Shown here in pieces: positions 28,354 through 40,966 of a stretch of DNA of 64,000 nt. Source of the DNA: Methanobacteriales archaeon HGW-Methanobacteriales-1 (lineage in GTDB: Archaea; Methanobacteriota; Methanobacteria; Methanobacteriales; Methanobacteriaceae); contig PGYO01000006.1 in assembly GCA_002839705.1 (NCBI GenBank), positions 39,889-103,888 of the forward strand. The letters are read 5' to 3'. Position numbers and translations under genes: made by a program. The notes under the pieces are model-generated. The model did no database searches and was not told where the DNA came from. It was given only the letters and a program-made list of their open reading frames with translations. Numbering within the stretch: position 1 is the first letter of the stretch; the number at the start of each line of letters is the position of its first letter.

Positions 28354-29823
28354 TCAGTATTTAGTAATAAGAGTACTGATATGGTCGGTGGTTATCAATC
28401 CTTTTATTTTCTGTTCATTATCAATCACCGGCAGGGAAGAAATATTGTGGTTTTTCATTTTTTCAGCTGCTTGTTCTATGGTCTCATCAAGACGAGAAAC
28501 CACTACTTTCCGGGTCATTATCTGATCTAAACTTTCTATTTTCAAAGCAACCGCCTTTGATATGTCCCATGCAGTTACAATACCAATTAAAGTATTTTCA
28601 CTACTAACCACCGGTATATGTGTCACCCGGCAGTCCATCATTAATTTAGCTGCTTCTTCTAAGGTAGCATTTTCTTCAATGGATGGAACGGCATAATCCA
28701 TTACATCCTGCACCAGATTATCTGAAAGGAAATTTCCAATAATGTAATTTAATTGACCTGATTCTAAGAGAAATGCATCATGTCCATAGGGTGATTTAAT
28801 TTCAGCATAGCTTACATCAACTTCATTTGCAGAAAGTGCCTCTAGAATTTCTTTAGATTGTGAAGGTGGGTATAACCAGTCAGAATCAACAGAAATAACC
28901 AGCATTTTTGATTTTATATTTTTTAAGCCTTCTATTAATGATCCATTACTGGTTAAGTCAAAATAATCAATTGCTTTGGTAATGTATAGATAAGAATTAG
29001 CATCGAAACGTTTTACAAATGATTCGCCCTGATAGTGAAGATAACTTTCTACTTCAAAGTCCAGGTCAAAATCGAAACTGTATTTTTCCTTATCCTGTAA
29101 TCTACGGCCGAATTTTTCATACATTGACTCATAAGAGAGATAAGTAATGTGAGCTATCATTCTAGCCAGGCCTAAACCGTCTTTTGGAATTTCTTCGTCG
29201 TAATATGATCCATTTTTCCATTGGGGATCGGATATTATGGCTCTTCGACCAACTTCATTAAAGGCAATTTGTTGTGGTGAGGAATGTGCTGCAGTAGCAA
29301 TGGGAATAGCTTTTCTAACCATTTTTGGATAAGAATTACACCATTCAAGTACTTGCATACCGCCCATGGATCCGCCAATAACTGCTAGTAGCTGTTGTAT
29401 ATCAAAATGTTCCACTAACTTCTTTTGAGCTTTTACCATGTCTTTAATGGTTATGATTGGGAAATCTAAACCATATGGTTTTCCAGTTTTTGGATTAATA
29501 GATGCAGGGCCGGTAGAACCTTTACAACCCCCTAAAACATTGGAACTAATTATAAAGTATTTTTTGGTATCCAAACATCGGTTGGGGCCAATAATTATAT
29601 CCCACCATCCAGGCTTAGCATCTCCTTCGTGCCATCCCGCCACGTGAGCGTCTCCAGAAAGGGCATGACATATTAAAATAGCATTATTTTTTTCCTTATT
29701 TAATTTTCCATAAGTTTCATAGGCTATAGTTATGTCTTGAAGTTTTTTGCCACTTTCTAGATGGAGTTCACCTGGTAGATGAAAGTGTTGAGTTTCTACC
29801 AATCCTACAGATTCTTTTTTCAT
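28354..29823 (-). CDS. metX: Homoserine O-acetyltransferase fused to a CBS pair (MetX-CBS)
   Basis: A 489-residue protein. Residues 1-375 are MetX (alpha/beta hydrolase): [13 protein letters not shown], the nucleophile elbow [11 protein letters not shown], and the His of the triad in [12 protein letters not shown]. Residues 380-489 are two CBS domains ([23 protein letters not shown]). It acylates homoserine for direct sulfhydrylation by MetY, encoded just upstream. The CBS tail suggests control by a nucleotide or SAM-like ligand; this fusion is known in methanogens. GTGATG lies four bases before the ATG. A degenerate copy of the sulfur operator lies about 25 bases upstream. Confidence 0.92.
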   Translation of the reverse strand: MKKESVGLVETQHFHLPGELHLESGKKLQDITIAYETYGKLNKEKNNAILICHALSGDAHVAGWHEGDAKPGWWDIIIGPNRCLDTKKYFIISSNVLGGCKGSTGPASINPKTGKPYGLDFPIITIKDMVKAQKKLVEHFDIQQLLAVIGGSMGGMQVLEWCNSYPKMVRKAIPIATAAHSSPQQIAFNEVGRRAIISDPQWKNGSYYDEEIPKDGLGLARMIAHITYLSYESMYEKFGRRLQDKEKYSFDFDLDFEVESYLHYQGESFVKRFDANSYLYITKAIDYFDLTSNGSLIEGLKNIKSKMLVISVDSDWLYPPSQSKEILEALSANEVDVSYAEIKSPYGHDAFLLESGQLNYIIGNFLSDNLVQDVMDYAVPSIEENATLEEAAKLMMDCRVTHIPVVSSENTLIGIVTAWDISKAVALKIESLDQIMTRKVVVSRLDETIEQAAEKMKNHNISSLPVIDNEQKIKGLITTDHISTLITKY

Positions 29824-29848
29824 AATTCATCACAATATAATTTAATTA

Positions 29849-29864
29849 TATCACTATAGTTATA
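29849..29864. promoter_or_regulatory. Degenerate sulfur-regulon operator before metX
   Basis: Read on the minus strand this is TATAAC-TATA-GTGATA, one mismatch from the TATAAC-N4-GTTATA consensus. It overlaps a TTTTATAA TATA-like element 25-40 bases before the metX start. Confidence 0.4.
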
Positions 29865-29889
29865 AAATTAATGTAATGAATTTATTGGT

Positions 29890-31359
<1,470 letters not shown>

Positions 31360-31468
31360 CTATTTCTTTTGAGTAGTATTTTGGATTATCATTATAATTA
31401 TGCCCTGGACTTTAAATTCAGGATTTTTAATCTAATGTTATTTATTATTTTATTAGTGAATACCACAA

Positions 31469-31484
31469 TATAACAATTGTTATA
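31469..31484. promoter_or_regulatory. Putative sulfur-regulon operator, metY
   Basis: The best copy in the window: TATAAC-AATT-GTTATA is a perfect 16-base palindrome. On the minus strand a TATA box (TTTATAAA, about 31495-31502) lies just upstream, so the palindrome would cover the start of the metY transcript. Confidence 0.6.
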
Positions 31485-31678
31485 TTAATTTCCTTTATAA
31501 ATGTTTCGCTAATTTGAGAAATTATTGGATTTCATTTACATCTTTTAGAAGCCTTTATTAAGGTTTTAATAATATTAATGAGTTTTTAATTTTACTAATA
31601 ATATTTAGATTCTTGATCATGAATAAATTTCATAATAATATTTTGGAATTGATTTAACTTATCATCGAAAAGTATTTA

Positions 31679-31694
31679 TATAACGATTGTTAAC
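31679..31694. promoter_or_regulatory. Putative sulfur-regulon operator toward tRNA-Cys/cysS
   Basis: TATAAC-GATT-GTTAAC, preceded by TTTA, so that a TTTATATAAC TATA box overlaps the left arm. It lies about 150 bases before tRNA-Cys on the + strand and is the second operator in the 556-base metY/tRNA-Cys gap. I see no gene in that gap. Confidence 0.45.
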
Positions 31695-31846
31695 TTAATC
31701 TTGTCGCAAATTATTTGGTGTTAATTCTCAAAAATAACTGATAATTAATGGTGATTTGCTGATTTGATAATCCAATTAGAAATATTCAATTAGTATTATA
31801 TAATTTATAATCAAAATATAATATATGTAATGAATCTCTAATTCAT

Positions 31847-31917
31847 GCCAAGATGACCGAGAGGCGAGGTGCATGGCTGCAAACCATGATACTTGGGTTC
31901 AAATCCCAATCTTGGCC
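31847..31917 (+). tRNA. tRNA-Cys (GCA)
   Basis: The cloverleaf folds by eye. The acceptor is GCCAAGA/TCTTGGC, the D-stem ACC/GGT and the anticodon stem CATGG/CCATG with loop CTGCAAA (anticodon GCA). The T-arm is TTGGG/CCCAA with loop TTCAAAT. No intron and no encoded CCA. It stands 93 bases before cysS, the gene for its own synthetase. Confidence 0.93.
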
Positions 31918-32010
31918 TTATTTTAATTTTATTAATTCAATAGGTTTTCTTATAGATAATAGACTTAGTAAACTAATAAATATAATAATCATATTAATTG
32001 AGGAATATCA

Positions 32011-33378
32011 ATGAAAATATACAATACTATGAGCCGGGAAAAAGAAGAATTTGAACCAATGCATGAGGAAAGGATCAAACTCTTTGTCTGTGGCCCCACG
32101 GTTTATGATGATGCTCATATTGGTCATGCCCGTACTTATATTTCCTTTGATATTATCAAGAGATATTTAGAATTTAAAGGTTTCACCGTCTTTTATTTAC
32201 AAAATATAACTGATATTGATGATAAAATAATTATCCGGGCTTTAGAATCAAATACTGATCCTGGAAAACTGGCCCGAAAATTTGAAAAACGCTATCAAGA
32301 GGATATGGCAGCTTTAGGTGTCAATGGTGTCAATTTCTTTGCCCGAGCATTGGATCATGTTCCTGAGATTATTGCTCAGATTGAAACCCTTATGGAAAAG
32401 GGTTTTGCCTATGAAACCAAAACTGGAGTTTATTTTGATGAAGCTAAGTTTCCAGATTTTGGAAAACTCTCCCGGCGAAATTTAGAGGATTTAACTGTTC
32501 ATCGGGTAAATTTAGATTCCAGTAAGAAAAACCCTGGTGATTTTGCTCTATGGAAAAAAAAGGATCAAGCACCTGTTTGGGATTCACCCTGGGGAACTGG
32601 AAGGCCTGGCTGGCACATTGAAGATACGGCCATTACTGAAGAATACTTCGGACCTCAATATGATATTCATGGTGGAGGCCTGGACTTAATATTCCCTCAC
32701 CACGAAGCAGAAATTGCCCAAATGGAAGCTGCCTCAGGTAAAAGTCCCATGGTCAGATACTGGATGCACACTGGCTTTTTGAATGTTTCTGGGGAGAAAA
32801 TGTCTAAATCCTTAGGGAACTTTATTACTATTCGCCAATTACTGGAGGAATATGATCCCCAAATATTTAGGTTTTTTGTGTTGTCTACTCACTATCGTAG
32901 TCCTATTGATTTTAGTGAGAAAACGTTGGAACAGGCCGCTAAGAGTTTGAAAAGAATTCAAAAGACTGTGGAAAGGATTAATGAGTTGTTGAGTAGTTCT
33001 GTTAATTCAAGTGAAGATGATTATTTTATTGGGTTATTGGATGATTATCGGACTAAATTCCTGGAATCCATGGATAATGACTTTAATACGCCAGAAGCCT
33101 TAGCCCATGTATTTAATTTTGTTAAAGAATTGAATAAGGCCCTTGATGATAAAAGGCCTTCAGAAAAAGTATTGAAAGATATAATTTCATTCTTCAATGA
33201 ATTTGGGGAAATTATGGGCTTTGATTTGGCCGTCAAGTCTAATGATGGAGATATTTCTGGGGAATTATTGGATATTATTAAGGATGTTCGCCAGAAACTA
33301 AGGGAAAAGAAAGAATGGGCCTTATCTGATGATATTCGTGGCCGTTTGATTGATTTAGGGATTGATGTAGAGGATTAA
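32011..33378 (+). CDS. cysS: Cysteinyl-tRNA synthetase (CysRS)
   Basis: A 455-residue class I synthetase of normal length. Motifs are CGPTVYDDAHIGHARTY (HIGH, with the zinc Cys), FPHHEAEIAQMEAAS (zinc-binding His) and GEKMSKSLGNF (KMSKS). It charges tRNA-Cys directly with cysteine. Some relatives such as Methanothermobacter and Methanocaldococcus lack CysRS and use the SepRS/SepCysS route, so its presence here is informative. The ATG follows GAGGAATATCA. Confidence 0.95.
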   Translation: MKIYNTMSREKEEFEPMHEERIKLFVCGPTVYDDAHIGHARTYISFDIIKRYLEFKGFTVFYLQNITDIDDKIIIRALESNTDPGKLARKFEKRYQEDMAALGVNGVNFFARALDHVPEIIAQIETLMEKGFAYETKTGVYFDEAKFPDFGKLSRRNLEDLTVHRVNLDSSKKNPGDFALWKKKDQAPVWDSPWGTGRPGWHIEDTAITEEYFGPQYDIHGGGLDLIFPHHEAEIAQMEAASGKSPMVRYWMHTGFLNVSGEKMSKSLGNFITIRQLLEEYDPQIFRFFVLSTHYRSPIDFSEKTLEQAAKSLKRIQKTVERINELLSSSVNSSEDDYFIGLLDDYRTKFLESMDNDFNTPEALAHVFNFVKELNKALDDKRPSEKVLKDIISFFNEFGEIMGFDLAVKSNDGDISGELLDIIKDVRQKLREKKEWALSDDIRGRLIDLGIDVED

Positions 33379-33380
33379 TT

Positions 33381-34970
33381 CTATTTACTAGGAATGTAGA
33401 AAGGGCTTAAATCTGTCAAACTACTTACAAGATTATTTGCAATGTTGTTTAGTTCATCAATAGATATACTATAGAATCCTATTTCAAGACTTCTGATTTG
33501 TGCATTAATTCCCATGTTTTTTATAATTTTTTTAAGCGATAATATTAACATTTCTTTAGTGTTATCAGATTCTTCTATAGCATTTTCTCCTATAATTTTA
33601 ATAAAATTTAATACATTTTCTATTGAATGACGTTCCGTAAATGCCATATATGAATTAAATACACTTACTAAACATTCTCCAGCATATGATGATGTACCTA
33701 TCAAGTCTTGTTTTAAAGCATGATTTCTTAATTCTTTTATATAGTAAGGAGTGAATCCCATAATTGCTGCTGATTGATTTTCGATTCCATACTTAGCTAA
33801 TTTACAATGTTCTTCAAATAATTTGAGAGCCAATACTTCATTCGATTTATTTATTGCTATTATAATTGAATCAAATAATTTCTTTAAACTTAAAATAGGA
33901 TCTAAAATGTCATCATATCTATCTATTTTGAATTTTTCGACTTGAACAAGAGAATCTGCTGCTTTAATGGCAGCCCAATCCATATTTTTGTCTATTGCAG
34001 CATCAATATTGTTCTGCAAAGAGAGTATTATTTTTTGAACATATTCGTAATTATTATTATTAAAAGCTATCTTTCCAAATTGACATGAGAAATTTGACAG
34101 ATATATTAAAGAATTTTCCAGTTGTTGATCCATTATTAATTTTTCTATTTCTTTGAAAAATTCTACTGTTTCTTCAAATATCTCTTCATTATAAATCCAT
34201 CTATCATTGAAAATTTCACTATTCTTGATTACAGTATCAATTATTTCTTTAAGGGACTCTTGATCTTTTTGATTTATAGCTAAATTACTGATTCTTTTAA
34301 AGTGATTTAAAAGATATCTATTTATTTTCTTTCTATCATCTTCCGATAATTCACTTCTTAAAATGTTGGTAACCCTACCCTCAATTGCAACTAAACAGTC
34401 TTTTAATGTCCTATAATCATATCTCATGACAGATGATTGCAGAATATCAATTAGGGGTTGAATTGGATCTTCATAAGTATTTTCATCGTCAATGTTTAAA
34501 ATTATTTTTTCTTTTGTAATATCCTTTGAAAGTTTTTTTATTAATGTAATAGGCTTTAATATATTTAATGTGTTATAGATGAAAGGTATTACTGATAAGA
34601 AGGCAATTATACCTAATATAAAATAGAAAAATATCCAGTTTTGAAGTCCCCATAGGTGTTTAAGATTATATAGTGTTAAAATAATGATTCCGTAAATTGT
34701 TAAAATTATATAAAATGTTACGATTGACCAAAAAATTTTATCTTTTCTAAAAATTTCTATAACTCTTGATGTAAAAGATGAAGAAGCTAACTGAACTGCT
34801 ACTAAACTTAGAGAAATTATAATTGCAAATACTGTACTTTCTATTTGCATAAGAAGATATAAACTTTCCATTGCCTTCACTAAATCGATAGAACCTGCAA
34901 ATGAATAAATTAATTGATCTAATGGAATAAAAAGTATTAATAAATAAATTATTGCTAAAAACATAAACAT
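33381..34970 (-). CDS. Membrane protein, DUF2254-like
   Basis: A 529-residue protein with four N-terminal membrane helices (about residues 5-22, 45-65, 85-105 and 112-135) and a long soluble helical C-terminal region. The segment SLVAVQLASSSFTSRVIEIF after the second helix resembles the conserved region of DUF2254 membrane proteins. The codon use is very AT-rich. It converges with cysS, only two bases apart. Function unknown. Confidence 0.6.
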   Translation of the reverse strand: MFMFLAIIYLLILFIPLDQLIYSFAGSIDLVKAMESLYLLMQIESTVFAIIISLSLVAVQLASSSFTSRVIEIFRKDKIFWSIVTFYIILTIYGIIILTLYNLKHLWGLQNWIFFYFILGIIAFLSVIPFIYNTLNILKPITLIKKLSKDITKEKIILNIDDENTYEDPIQPLIDILQSSVMRYDYRTLKDCLVAIEGRVTNILRSELSEDDRKKINRYLLNHFKRISNLAINQKDQESLKEIIDTVIKNSEIFNDRWIYNEEIFEETVEFFKEIEKLIMDQQLENSLIYLSNFSCQFGKIAFNNNNYEYVQKIILSLQNNIDAAIDKNMDWAAIKAADSLVQVEKFKIDRYDDILDPILSLKKLFDSIIIAINKSNEVLALKLFEEHCKLAKYGIENQSAAIMGFTPYYIKELRNHALKQDLIGTSSYAGECLVSVFNSYMAFTERHSIENVLNFIKIIGENAIEESDNTKEMLILSLKKIIKNMGINAQIRSLEIGFYSISIDELNNIANNLVSSLTDLSPFYIPSK

Positions 34971-35111
34971 TGGCTCCCATTATTCATAATAAGTATTTCA
35001 GTAATATATTATAAATTGTGCTATTCATCTATATGGCCAAAATTAAGCCTGAAATTTCGATTTTATAATATTAATTAATTGATAAAATTAAAAAGAAATA
35101 AAATAAATTTT

Positions 35112-36428
35112 TTATTCCCTTGGATTTTGTTTAATCATTAATGTATTTTCGATTATATTGTATGCTGTTGGAAATGCAGGATCAAAGTCAATACTAATAA
35201 TCATTTTATCTCCTTTATAATTATCATCAATGAATATATATGCTCCAATTGCTAAAGAATCTGAATATATTACTGCTTTTCGTTCTGCTATTGTGGTACT
35301 TTCATTTGAAAGAGCAATCATGCCTTTGATGTTTTTTTCTGTGGTGCTATCGCTGATTATCTGACCTACTAATTCATCATCATCATAGAACATCAAATCA
35401 AGTTTAGTATCAGTAGATTTATCCTCAATTTTTAGATCGCCCCGTTTACTGAAACTTACAAATTTATTTTCAAATGGACTATACATTGAATGGAATGTGT
35501 TAAGTGTTGAGTGGGATGTTTTAGTAGAATCGGTTGAATTCTTGTTGTTTACTCTTTTTTCAGCCTTTAATATTTCTTTCTTAATATCTGCATTGTTTTG
35601 TATGTTATAAAATCTGAACTCAGGTAAAAAAGCAGTTAATCCAAAAAAATCCAGATTATATTTCTTAAACACTTTTTTAAATACATATTTATATATCTTT
35701 GAGATATTAGGTACTGCTTTTAGTCGTGAATAAAATGAGTCATATTCTATATACAATGCCAAGGCATAGATATAAGGCAATAAAAAAATTGTTAAAATGG
35801 CCGGTAAAATAAAAGTAATTAAAGTATTTTTGCTTAGAAATCCGTTAGGATTTATAAAAAGATTATATATGAAGTTTAAAATTAAACAAAGGAATATAAT
35901 TACTAATATAATACTAAAAAATTTTTCTGCAGGTTTATATTTTGCATTAGTCTTAGAAACAGATATTAATAATACAATAAATATTATTATGGATATTAAT
36001 ATTAATTCAATAATAACATTAAAAGTGTTAAAATTAATTAGAAAACTAAAAATAGCTGGTAATGCGAAACATTCAATGACATTATTTCTAAAAAAATTTT
36101 TATATTTCTTCTCTATGTCATTTGTTTTATAAAATAATGGAATTGCCCCAATAATAAACCAAAAAATCGCATTTTTAACTAGGCTTATATTAAATAGCTC
36201 TATATAATATAATAAATATAAAATTAACGATATATAAAGAGTCATTCCGATAAATGGAATTATTACTTTTTTCGCGGAAAGGATAATCCTTAAAAGATCA
36301 AATATTGCTTTTCTCGTACTCTTAATAGAAAATATGATAATTAAAAATACAAACAGTAATATTATGATTGCTATTTCCCTAGTACTAAGAGAGCTAGTAA
36401 CGGAGTTTATCAATTCTATTAAATTCAT
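35112..36428 (-). CDS. Hypothetical membrane protein
   Basis: A 438-residue protein with about seven hydrophobic helices in the first 245 residues, then a hydrophilic domain of about 190 residues rich in Ser, Thr, Asp and Lys (for example NKNSTDSTKTSHSTLNTF). I do not recognise the family. It shares strand and AT-rich composition with the DUF2254-like gene downstream, and the two may have been acquired together. Confidence 0.6.
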   Translation of the reverse strand: MNLIELINSVTSSLSTREIAIIILLFVFLIIIFSIKSTRKAIFDLLRIILSAKKVIIPFIGMTLYISLILYLLYYIELFNISLVKNAIFWFIIGAIPLFYKTNDIEKKYKNFFRNNVIECFALPAIFSFLINFNTFNVIIELILISIIIFIVLLISVSKTNAKYKPAEKFFSIILVIIFLCLILNFIYNLFINPNGFLSKNTLITFILPAILTIFLLPYIYALALYIEYDSFYSRLKAVPNISKIYKYVFKKVFKKYNLDFFGLTAFLPEFRFYNIQNNADIKKEILKAEKRVNNKNSTDSTKTSHSTLNTFHSMYSPFENKFVSFSKRGDLKIEDKSTDTKLDLMFYDDDELVGQIISDSTTEKNIKGMIALSNESTTIAERKAVIYSDSLAIGAYIFIDDNYKGDKMIISIDFDPAFPTAYNIIENTLMIKQNPRE

Positions 36429-36581
36429 TAAATCCTCTATAAATTCTATTTTCGTATGAAGTTCAATAATTAGTTTTATAATGTTTAGATATTTTTAATG
36501 TACTTTGAATACTTATTAAAGTTACACATACTATCACTTAATTCTAAAAAATAAAATGTAGGTCCTACTTAATAGTAAAAA

Positions 36582-36836
36582 TTAAGAAGAACCCTGCTCC
36601 CTTCGTAACCTAGTATTTAACATAAGGACCAAAATATAGGCCCCACCTACAATAAAGGCCAGAATCCATTCCATGGAAGTTAAGATGTTGAATTTCCAGG
36701 CATATAATATGGTTAAAATGCAGAATGGGTTTAAAACTAACCAGGTTGTAAGGAATCCCGGATTATAGCCCATTCCTATCCAGGGCCAGATATTGGCGGT
36801 CAAAGCACCGATTATGGCCATGATCCAGAAGGACAT
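36582..36836 (-). CDS. Small membrane protein (SPW-repeat-like)
   Basis: An 84-residue protein with three hydrophobic helices. The pattern NIWPWIGMG ... TTWLVLNPFCIL ... SMEWILAFIVGG loosely recalls bacterial SPW-repeat membrane proteins. A decayed second copy lies at 40443-40610. It is transcribed divergently from the GNAT gene, 35 bases away. Function unknown. Confidence 0.6.
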   Translation of the reverse strand: MSFWIMAIIGALTANIWPWIGMGYNPGFLTTWLVLNPFCILTILYAWKFNILTSMEWILAFIVGGAYILVLMLNTRLRREQGSS

Positions 36837-36871
36837 ATTTATGTAACAAGTTTTATTGAAAGGAGAAAAAA

Positions 36872-37315
36872 ATGAGAGTAGAAAAGATTACCGATAACAA
36901 GAAACAATACCTTGACTTGTTACTATTAGCAGACGAGCAAGAGAATATGATTGACCGATATTTGGCAAATGGCGACATGTTTACATTATTTGATGATGAC
37001 TTGAAGACTATTTGTGTTGTTGTGGCAATAGACAGAGAAACCTGTGAATTGAAAAACATAGCAACATATGAAAAATATCAAGGTAAAGGATATGCCAAGG
37101 CCATGATAAAATTCGTCTCTGATTTTTATAAAAACAACTATAAAACAATGTTAGTCGGAACAGGTGATGTCCCTTCAATATTGTCATTTTATGAAAGTTG
37201 CGGATTTGAGAAATCACATGTTATCAAGAATTTTTTCACTGATAATTATGATCATCCAATGTTTGAAGAGGGAGTACAACTTATTGACATGGTTTATCTG
37301 GGAAAAAAATTATAA
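36872..37315 (+). CDS. GNAT-family N-acetyltransferase
   Basis: A 147-residue single GNAT domain. The acetyl-CoA-binding motif A is [20 protein letters not shown] near residue 70, followed by the C-terminal beta-strand/helix region [19 protein letters not shown]. The acceptor substrate is unknown. A strong AAAGGAG site precedes the ATG. It stands alone at the edge of the decayed accessory region. Confidence 0.85.
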   Translation: MRVEKITDNKKQYLDLLLLADEQENMIDRYLANGDMFTLFDDDLKTICVVVAIDRETCELKNIATYEKYQGKGYAKAMIKFVSDFYKNNYKTMLVGTGDVPSILSFYESCGFEKSHVIKNFFTDNYDHPMFEEGVQLIDMVYLGKKL

Positions 37316-37336
37316 TTGCCAGCAGTAGTGATATGA

Positions 37337-37438
37337 TCAATCTAAAATGAGCAGAAAAGATAGGATATTCAATTCAATCATTTCATTTCCTAGTTTTTTT
37401 AATCTCTTTGGCCATTTTTTTTTAGTAATTCTTTTCAT
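37337..37438 (-). pseudogene. N-terminal remnant of a small membrane-protein gene
   Basis: Behind GTGAT-CAGC an ATG opens a 33-codon frame starting MKRITKKKWPK. The beginning matches the start of the decayed gene at 40611-40848 (same bases around the start, RITKK), but the hydrophobic rest is absent. It is best read as a truncated copy. Confidence 0.45.
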
Positions 37439-37689
37439 GCTGATCACTTCAATTATAATTATCATAAAATATGTACAATATGGTCCATAAACGTATTTTT
37501 ATAATATTTGATTAATCGCTTAATTTTAGAAGGTGGCAAAGAAGCTTTCAAACAAAGAGAAAGGAAATATGATATGGGCTCAAAGAAGAAATTCTAATTT
37601 CAATTAATTTTTATCTAAAATGGAATTTTTTTCATGCTTCGCTATTAGCCATCATTGAAGTCTGAGATTTTTAGATTGAGGAGATCATT

Positions 37690-37746
37690 ATGGAAAATTT
37701 ATATTATTCCTCCAAAAGAATAATAATAATAAAATTAAAGGGATAA
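37690..37746 (+). CDS. Possible 18-codon leader peptide before the AttH-like gene
   Basis: GAGGAGATC precedes ATG 37690. The peptide MENLYYSSKRIIIIKLKG ends one base before the start of the next gene (TAA-T-ATG). The strong site and the tight junction suggest translational coupling. Gaps on either side hold no other gene. Confidence 0.3.
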   Translation: MENLYYSSKRIIIIKLKG

Positions 37747-37747
37747 T

Positions 37748-39403
37748 ATGGAAACTCGAGATGCACTGGCTAAATTGGATGAAGAAACTAAGGATAATAT
37801 ATCCAAAGTTCTATGGATGCACGAATTTAATGCTGAAGAAATTCCAGAAGAGATTATTGAAAGATTGGAAAGCGAAAAAAACAGCAATGAAAGTTTTGGA
37901 GAGAGAATGCAGTATCTTTTGAGGGAAAAGTTAAAAAATCCTGATTCATTCACTCCAAAGTACAAAAATGTTTACGAAACTTTAATTGAGCATTCAAAAT
38001 CACTCACACCACATCAAGCATATGCAATGACATTCTTTTTAGGAATGGATAGTTCTAAAGGTTATAAATCTATACCTGCAAAGGCGGATTTTAAAATTCC
38101 ACAGGATGATGCTCCTCAATGGGATTACCAATTGGGTTGGCATTTTATTGTTGGAAGCTGTATTGGAGAGAATGGAAAAGAATATGGCGTTCAATTTATG
38201 TTTTGGCAATATGCACTGCTACCTCCAGAAATAGCTAAGCATTTTGGACTTTCTGATATTGAAAATCAGTTCATTGAATTGCACTTTGCTGTGAGTGAGG
38301 CTGGAGGAAAGCATCATCGCTCTAAACCTTTAGCCATTGCAGGTACAACCGGATTAATAGATTTTTCAAACAATCCATTTGATTATACCCTGGGAAAGAA
38401 TAAAATAAAGTCTTTAAGTGAAGATAGCACCTTTCCTCTTCAAATTAAAGGTTGGGGAGTAGATTTAGATCCTGATTCTGGGTCAGAAATTGAAGTGGAT
38501 ATTACACTAACACAAACCAAAGAATATTTACTTCAGGGCAAAGATGGATGTGATCCTTGCTGTGGCGGAGTTGGAACGCTATATTATTCTGTACCAAACC
38601 TTAGAGTCGATCCAGATCAAAGTATTTTAAGAATTAATGAAGAAGAAATTTCCTTAAAAAGCGGTAAATTCTGGTACGACCATCAGTGGTGCAATGGAAT
38701 GCTTCCAGCAGGTAACCCTCGAGTAAAGGTTTTAAGAGCGGCTAATAATATGAATAAAAAGGCTGCAGGAGGATGGGACTGGTTCATGGCCCAATTTAAT
38801 GGAGATAGGGAATTAACAATGGCCTCCATACATTCACATGAAATGTTGCAGTTTCTTAATCAGACAGGGGCCAATCCTCCAGGAACAATGGATGCTGATG
38901 TTTCAGGGAAATATGTGGATGAGGAAAGCAACTCTAAAAAAGTTAAAGGAACCTTAAAGATTACTAAATGGATAAGAAGCGAAAAATCACAGGACCCCGA
39001 TTTATACCCCGTTACTAACGTGTGGTATCCGCAAGAATGGAAATTTAGCTTTGATGAAGATGTTCCAGAGGATATCCGGAATTTTACCATGATTCCAATC
39101 GTAAATGTTGGTCAATCAGGATTTTTTGCAAATGGACTACATTATTCAGAAGGTGCTGTATACTTAAAAGATCCCGAAGGAAATTCCATTGGTCGAGGTT
39201 TTGCAGAATCAACAGGCTATGCTGACCCAATACTGAATAGGCTCAGATTAGCTGGACTTCCAGCAACAGAGGAAATGTGTGATAAACTTGAGATACCTGA
39301 ACCTTCCTCGTTGTTAAAACTAATTAGCTTTTTATATATTTTATGGCCTGCAAATAAATCTAAACTAAAAAAATTACTATCCAATTGTGTGGATACATTG
39401 TAA
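37748..39403 (+). CDS. AttH/CrtC-like lipocalin-fold protein
   Basis: A 551-residue soluble protein. Its core (about residues 120-510) resembles the AttH/hydroxyneurosporene-hydratase-like lipocalin family: DYQLGWHFIVG, SVPNLRVDP, GKFWYDHQW and a C-terminal GYADPIL. The N-terminal 100 residues are helical and unrecognised. A cysteine cluster GCDPCCGG lies near residue 270. Members are hydratases or secreted lipid-modifying enzymes in bacteria and fungi, while this one lacks a signal peptide. It looks acquired; the substrate is unknown. Confidence 0.65.
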   Translation: METRDALAKLDEETKDNISKVLWMHEFNAEEIPEEIIERLESEKNSNESFGERMQYLLREKLKNPDSFTPKYKNVYETLIEHSKSLTPHQAYAMTFFLGMDSSKGYKSIPAKADFKIPQDDAPQWDYQLGWHFIVGSCIGENGKEYGVQFMFWQYALLPPEIAKHFGLSDIENQFIELHFAVSEAGGKHHRSKPLAIAGTTGLIDFSNNPFDYTLGKNKIKSLSEDSTFPLQIKGWGVDLDPDSGSEIEVDITLTQTKEYLLQGKDGCDPCCGGVGTLYYSVPNLRVDPDQSILRINEEEISLKSGKFWYDHQWCNGMLPAGNPRVKVLRAANNMNKKAAGGWDWFMAQFNGDRELTMASIHSHEMLQFLNQTGANPPGTMDADVSGKYVDEESNSKKVKGTLKITKWIRSEKSQDPDLYPVTNVWYPQEWKFSFDEDVPEDIRNFTMIPIVNVGQSGFFANGLHYSEGAVYLKDPEGNSIGRGFAESTGYADPILNRLRLAGLPATEEMCDKLEIPEPSSLLKLISFLYILWPANKSKLKKLLSNCVDTL

Positions 39404-39621
39404 AATCATTTTTCACATGAAATGAAGTAGCCAATGTTATCACAATAAGCTTGTAAACTTTAGAAGAGACAAAACCTTTACCCTATAATCCGCTTAATGC
39501 TATACATAAGAAAAAACAGCACCAATTAACCCATACTAAATTATATAAAAACTAAAATTTTTAATCTTATTTTTTAAGATAAAAAATTTTAATCAAATTA
39601 ATATTTAATTCAAAAATTCCC

Positions 39622-40248
<627 letters not shown>

Positions 40249-40442
40249 AAAATTTCCTTAAGCATTAATGTTTATAATGTTATCGTTTTCTGAGTAAAAA
40301 TTCGTCAAAAAAATTATATAATGCACTCCTTTCCTATATAGGATTTATTTCTCCATATGGTCTGTTAACCAGATGTGGGTTTTTTTCTAATAAAAAATAA
40401 AAAAAGTAATAATAAAATTTGGTTTTAATATCATTTGTTACC

Positions 40443-40610
40443 TTAAGAAGAACCCTTCTCCCTCCTCAACCTGGTCGTATTCAACATAAGGACCAAAATA
40501 TAGACCCCAAACACGATAAGGGCCAGAATCCATTCCATGGAAGTAAAATGTTGAATTTCCAGGCATAAATATGGTTAAAACGCAGAATGGGTTTAAAACT
40601 AATCATGTTG
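40443..40610 (-). pseudogene. Decayed copy of the small membrane-protein gene at 36582
   Basis: The sequence matches 36582-36760 closely (for example the shared run around CCAGAATCCATTCCATGGAA), but small deletions shift the frame, and the 5' third is replaced by the neighbouring pseudogene. No open frame of that protein remains. Confidence 0.7.
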
Positions 40611-40848
40611 TTAGGAATCCGACCCATAGGTTAAAGCAGCAATGGTTAAAATAATAATGGCCGCAACTACAATAACGGTTGCGATATTGATAATATTCAA
40701 TTAAATTAATGCTATGCAGATAAAATAAAGTCGAAACTATTGATACCAACCATACTGTGGTAATAACCCATCCTTCCTTAGATTTTGGAGCTGGTCCCCA
40801 ACCAATATTTTTAGGGCCAAACCAGCGTTTTTTAGTAATTCTTTACAT
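40611..40848 (-). pseudogene. Decayed small membrane-protein gene
   Basis: Behind a GAGGTGG site the start reads ATG-TAA where the related fragment at 37438 has ATG-AAA. The frame then gives RITKKRWFGPKNIGWG and EGWVITTVWLVSIV, a shift follows, and a second hydrophobic segment (INIATVIVVAAIIIL) runs to a stop at 40611. Its length of 238 bases is not a multiple of three, in line with the frameshift. Confidence 0.6.
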
Positions 40849-40966
40849 ACTACCACCTCAATTATTTTTATATCACAACATATGAACTCGAATGTAAATA
40901 AACATGTTTTACCATCCTGTAACTGGCTTTGGTGCCCACTGATTACTTTTTTTAAAAAAGAATTAA

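Noticed and set aside
33381..36428. The two AT-rich membrane genes as a toxin-antitoxin or defence pair
   Set aside because: No nuclease, ATPase or other effector motif is visible; they are membrane proteins of unknown role only.
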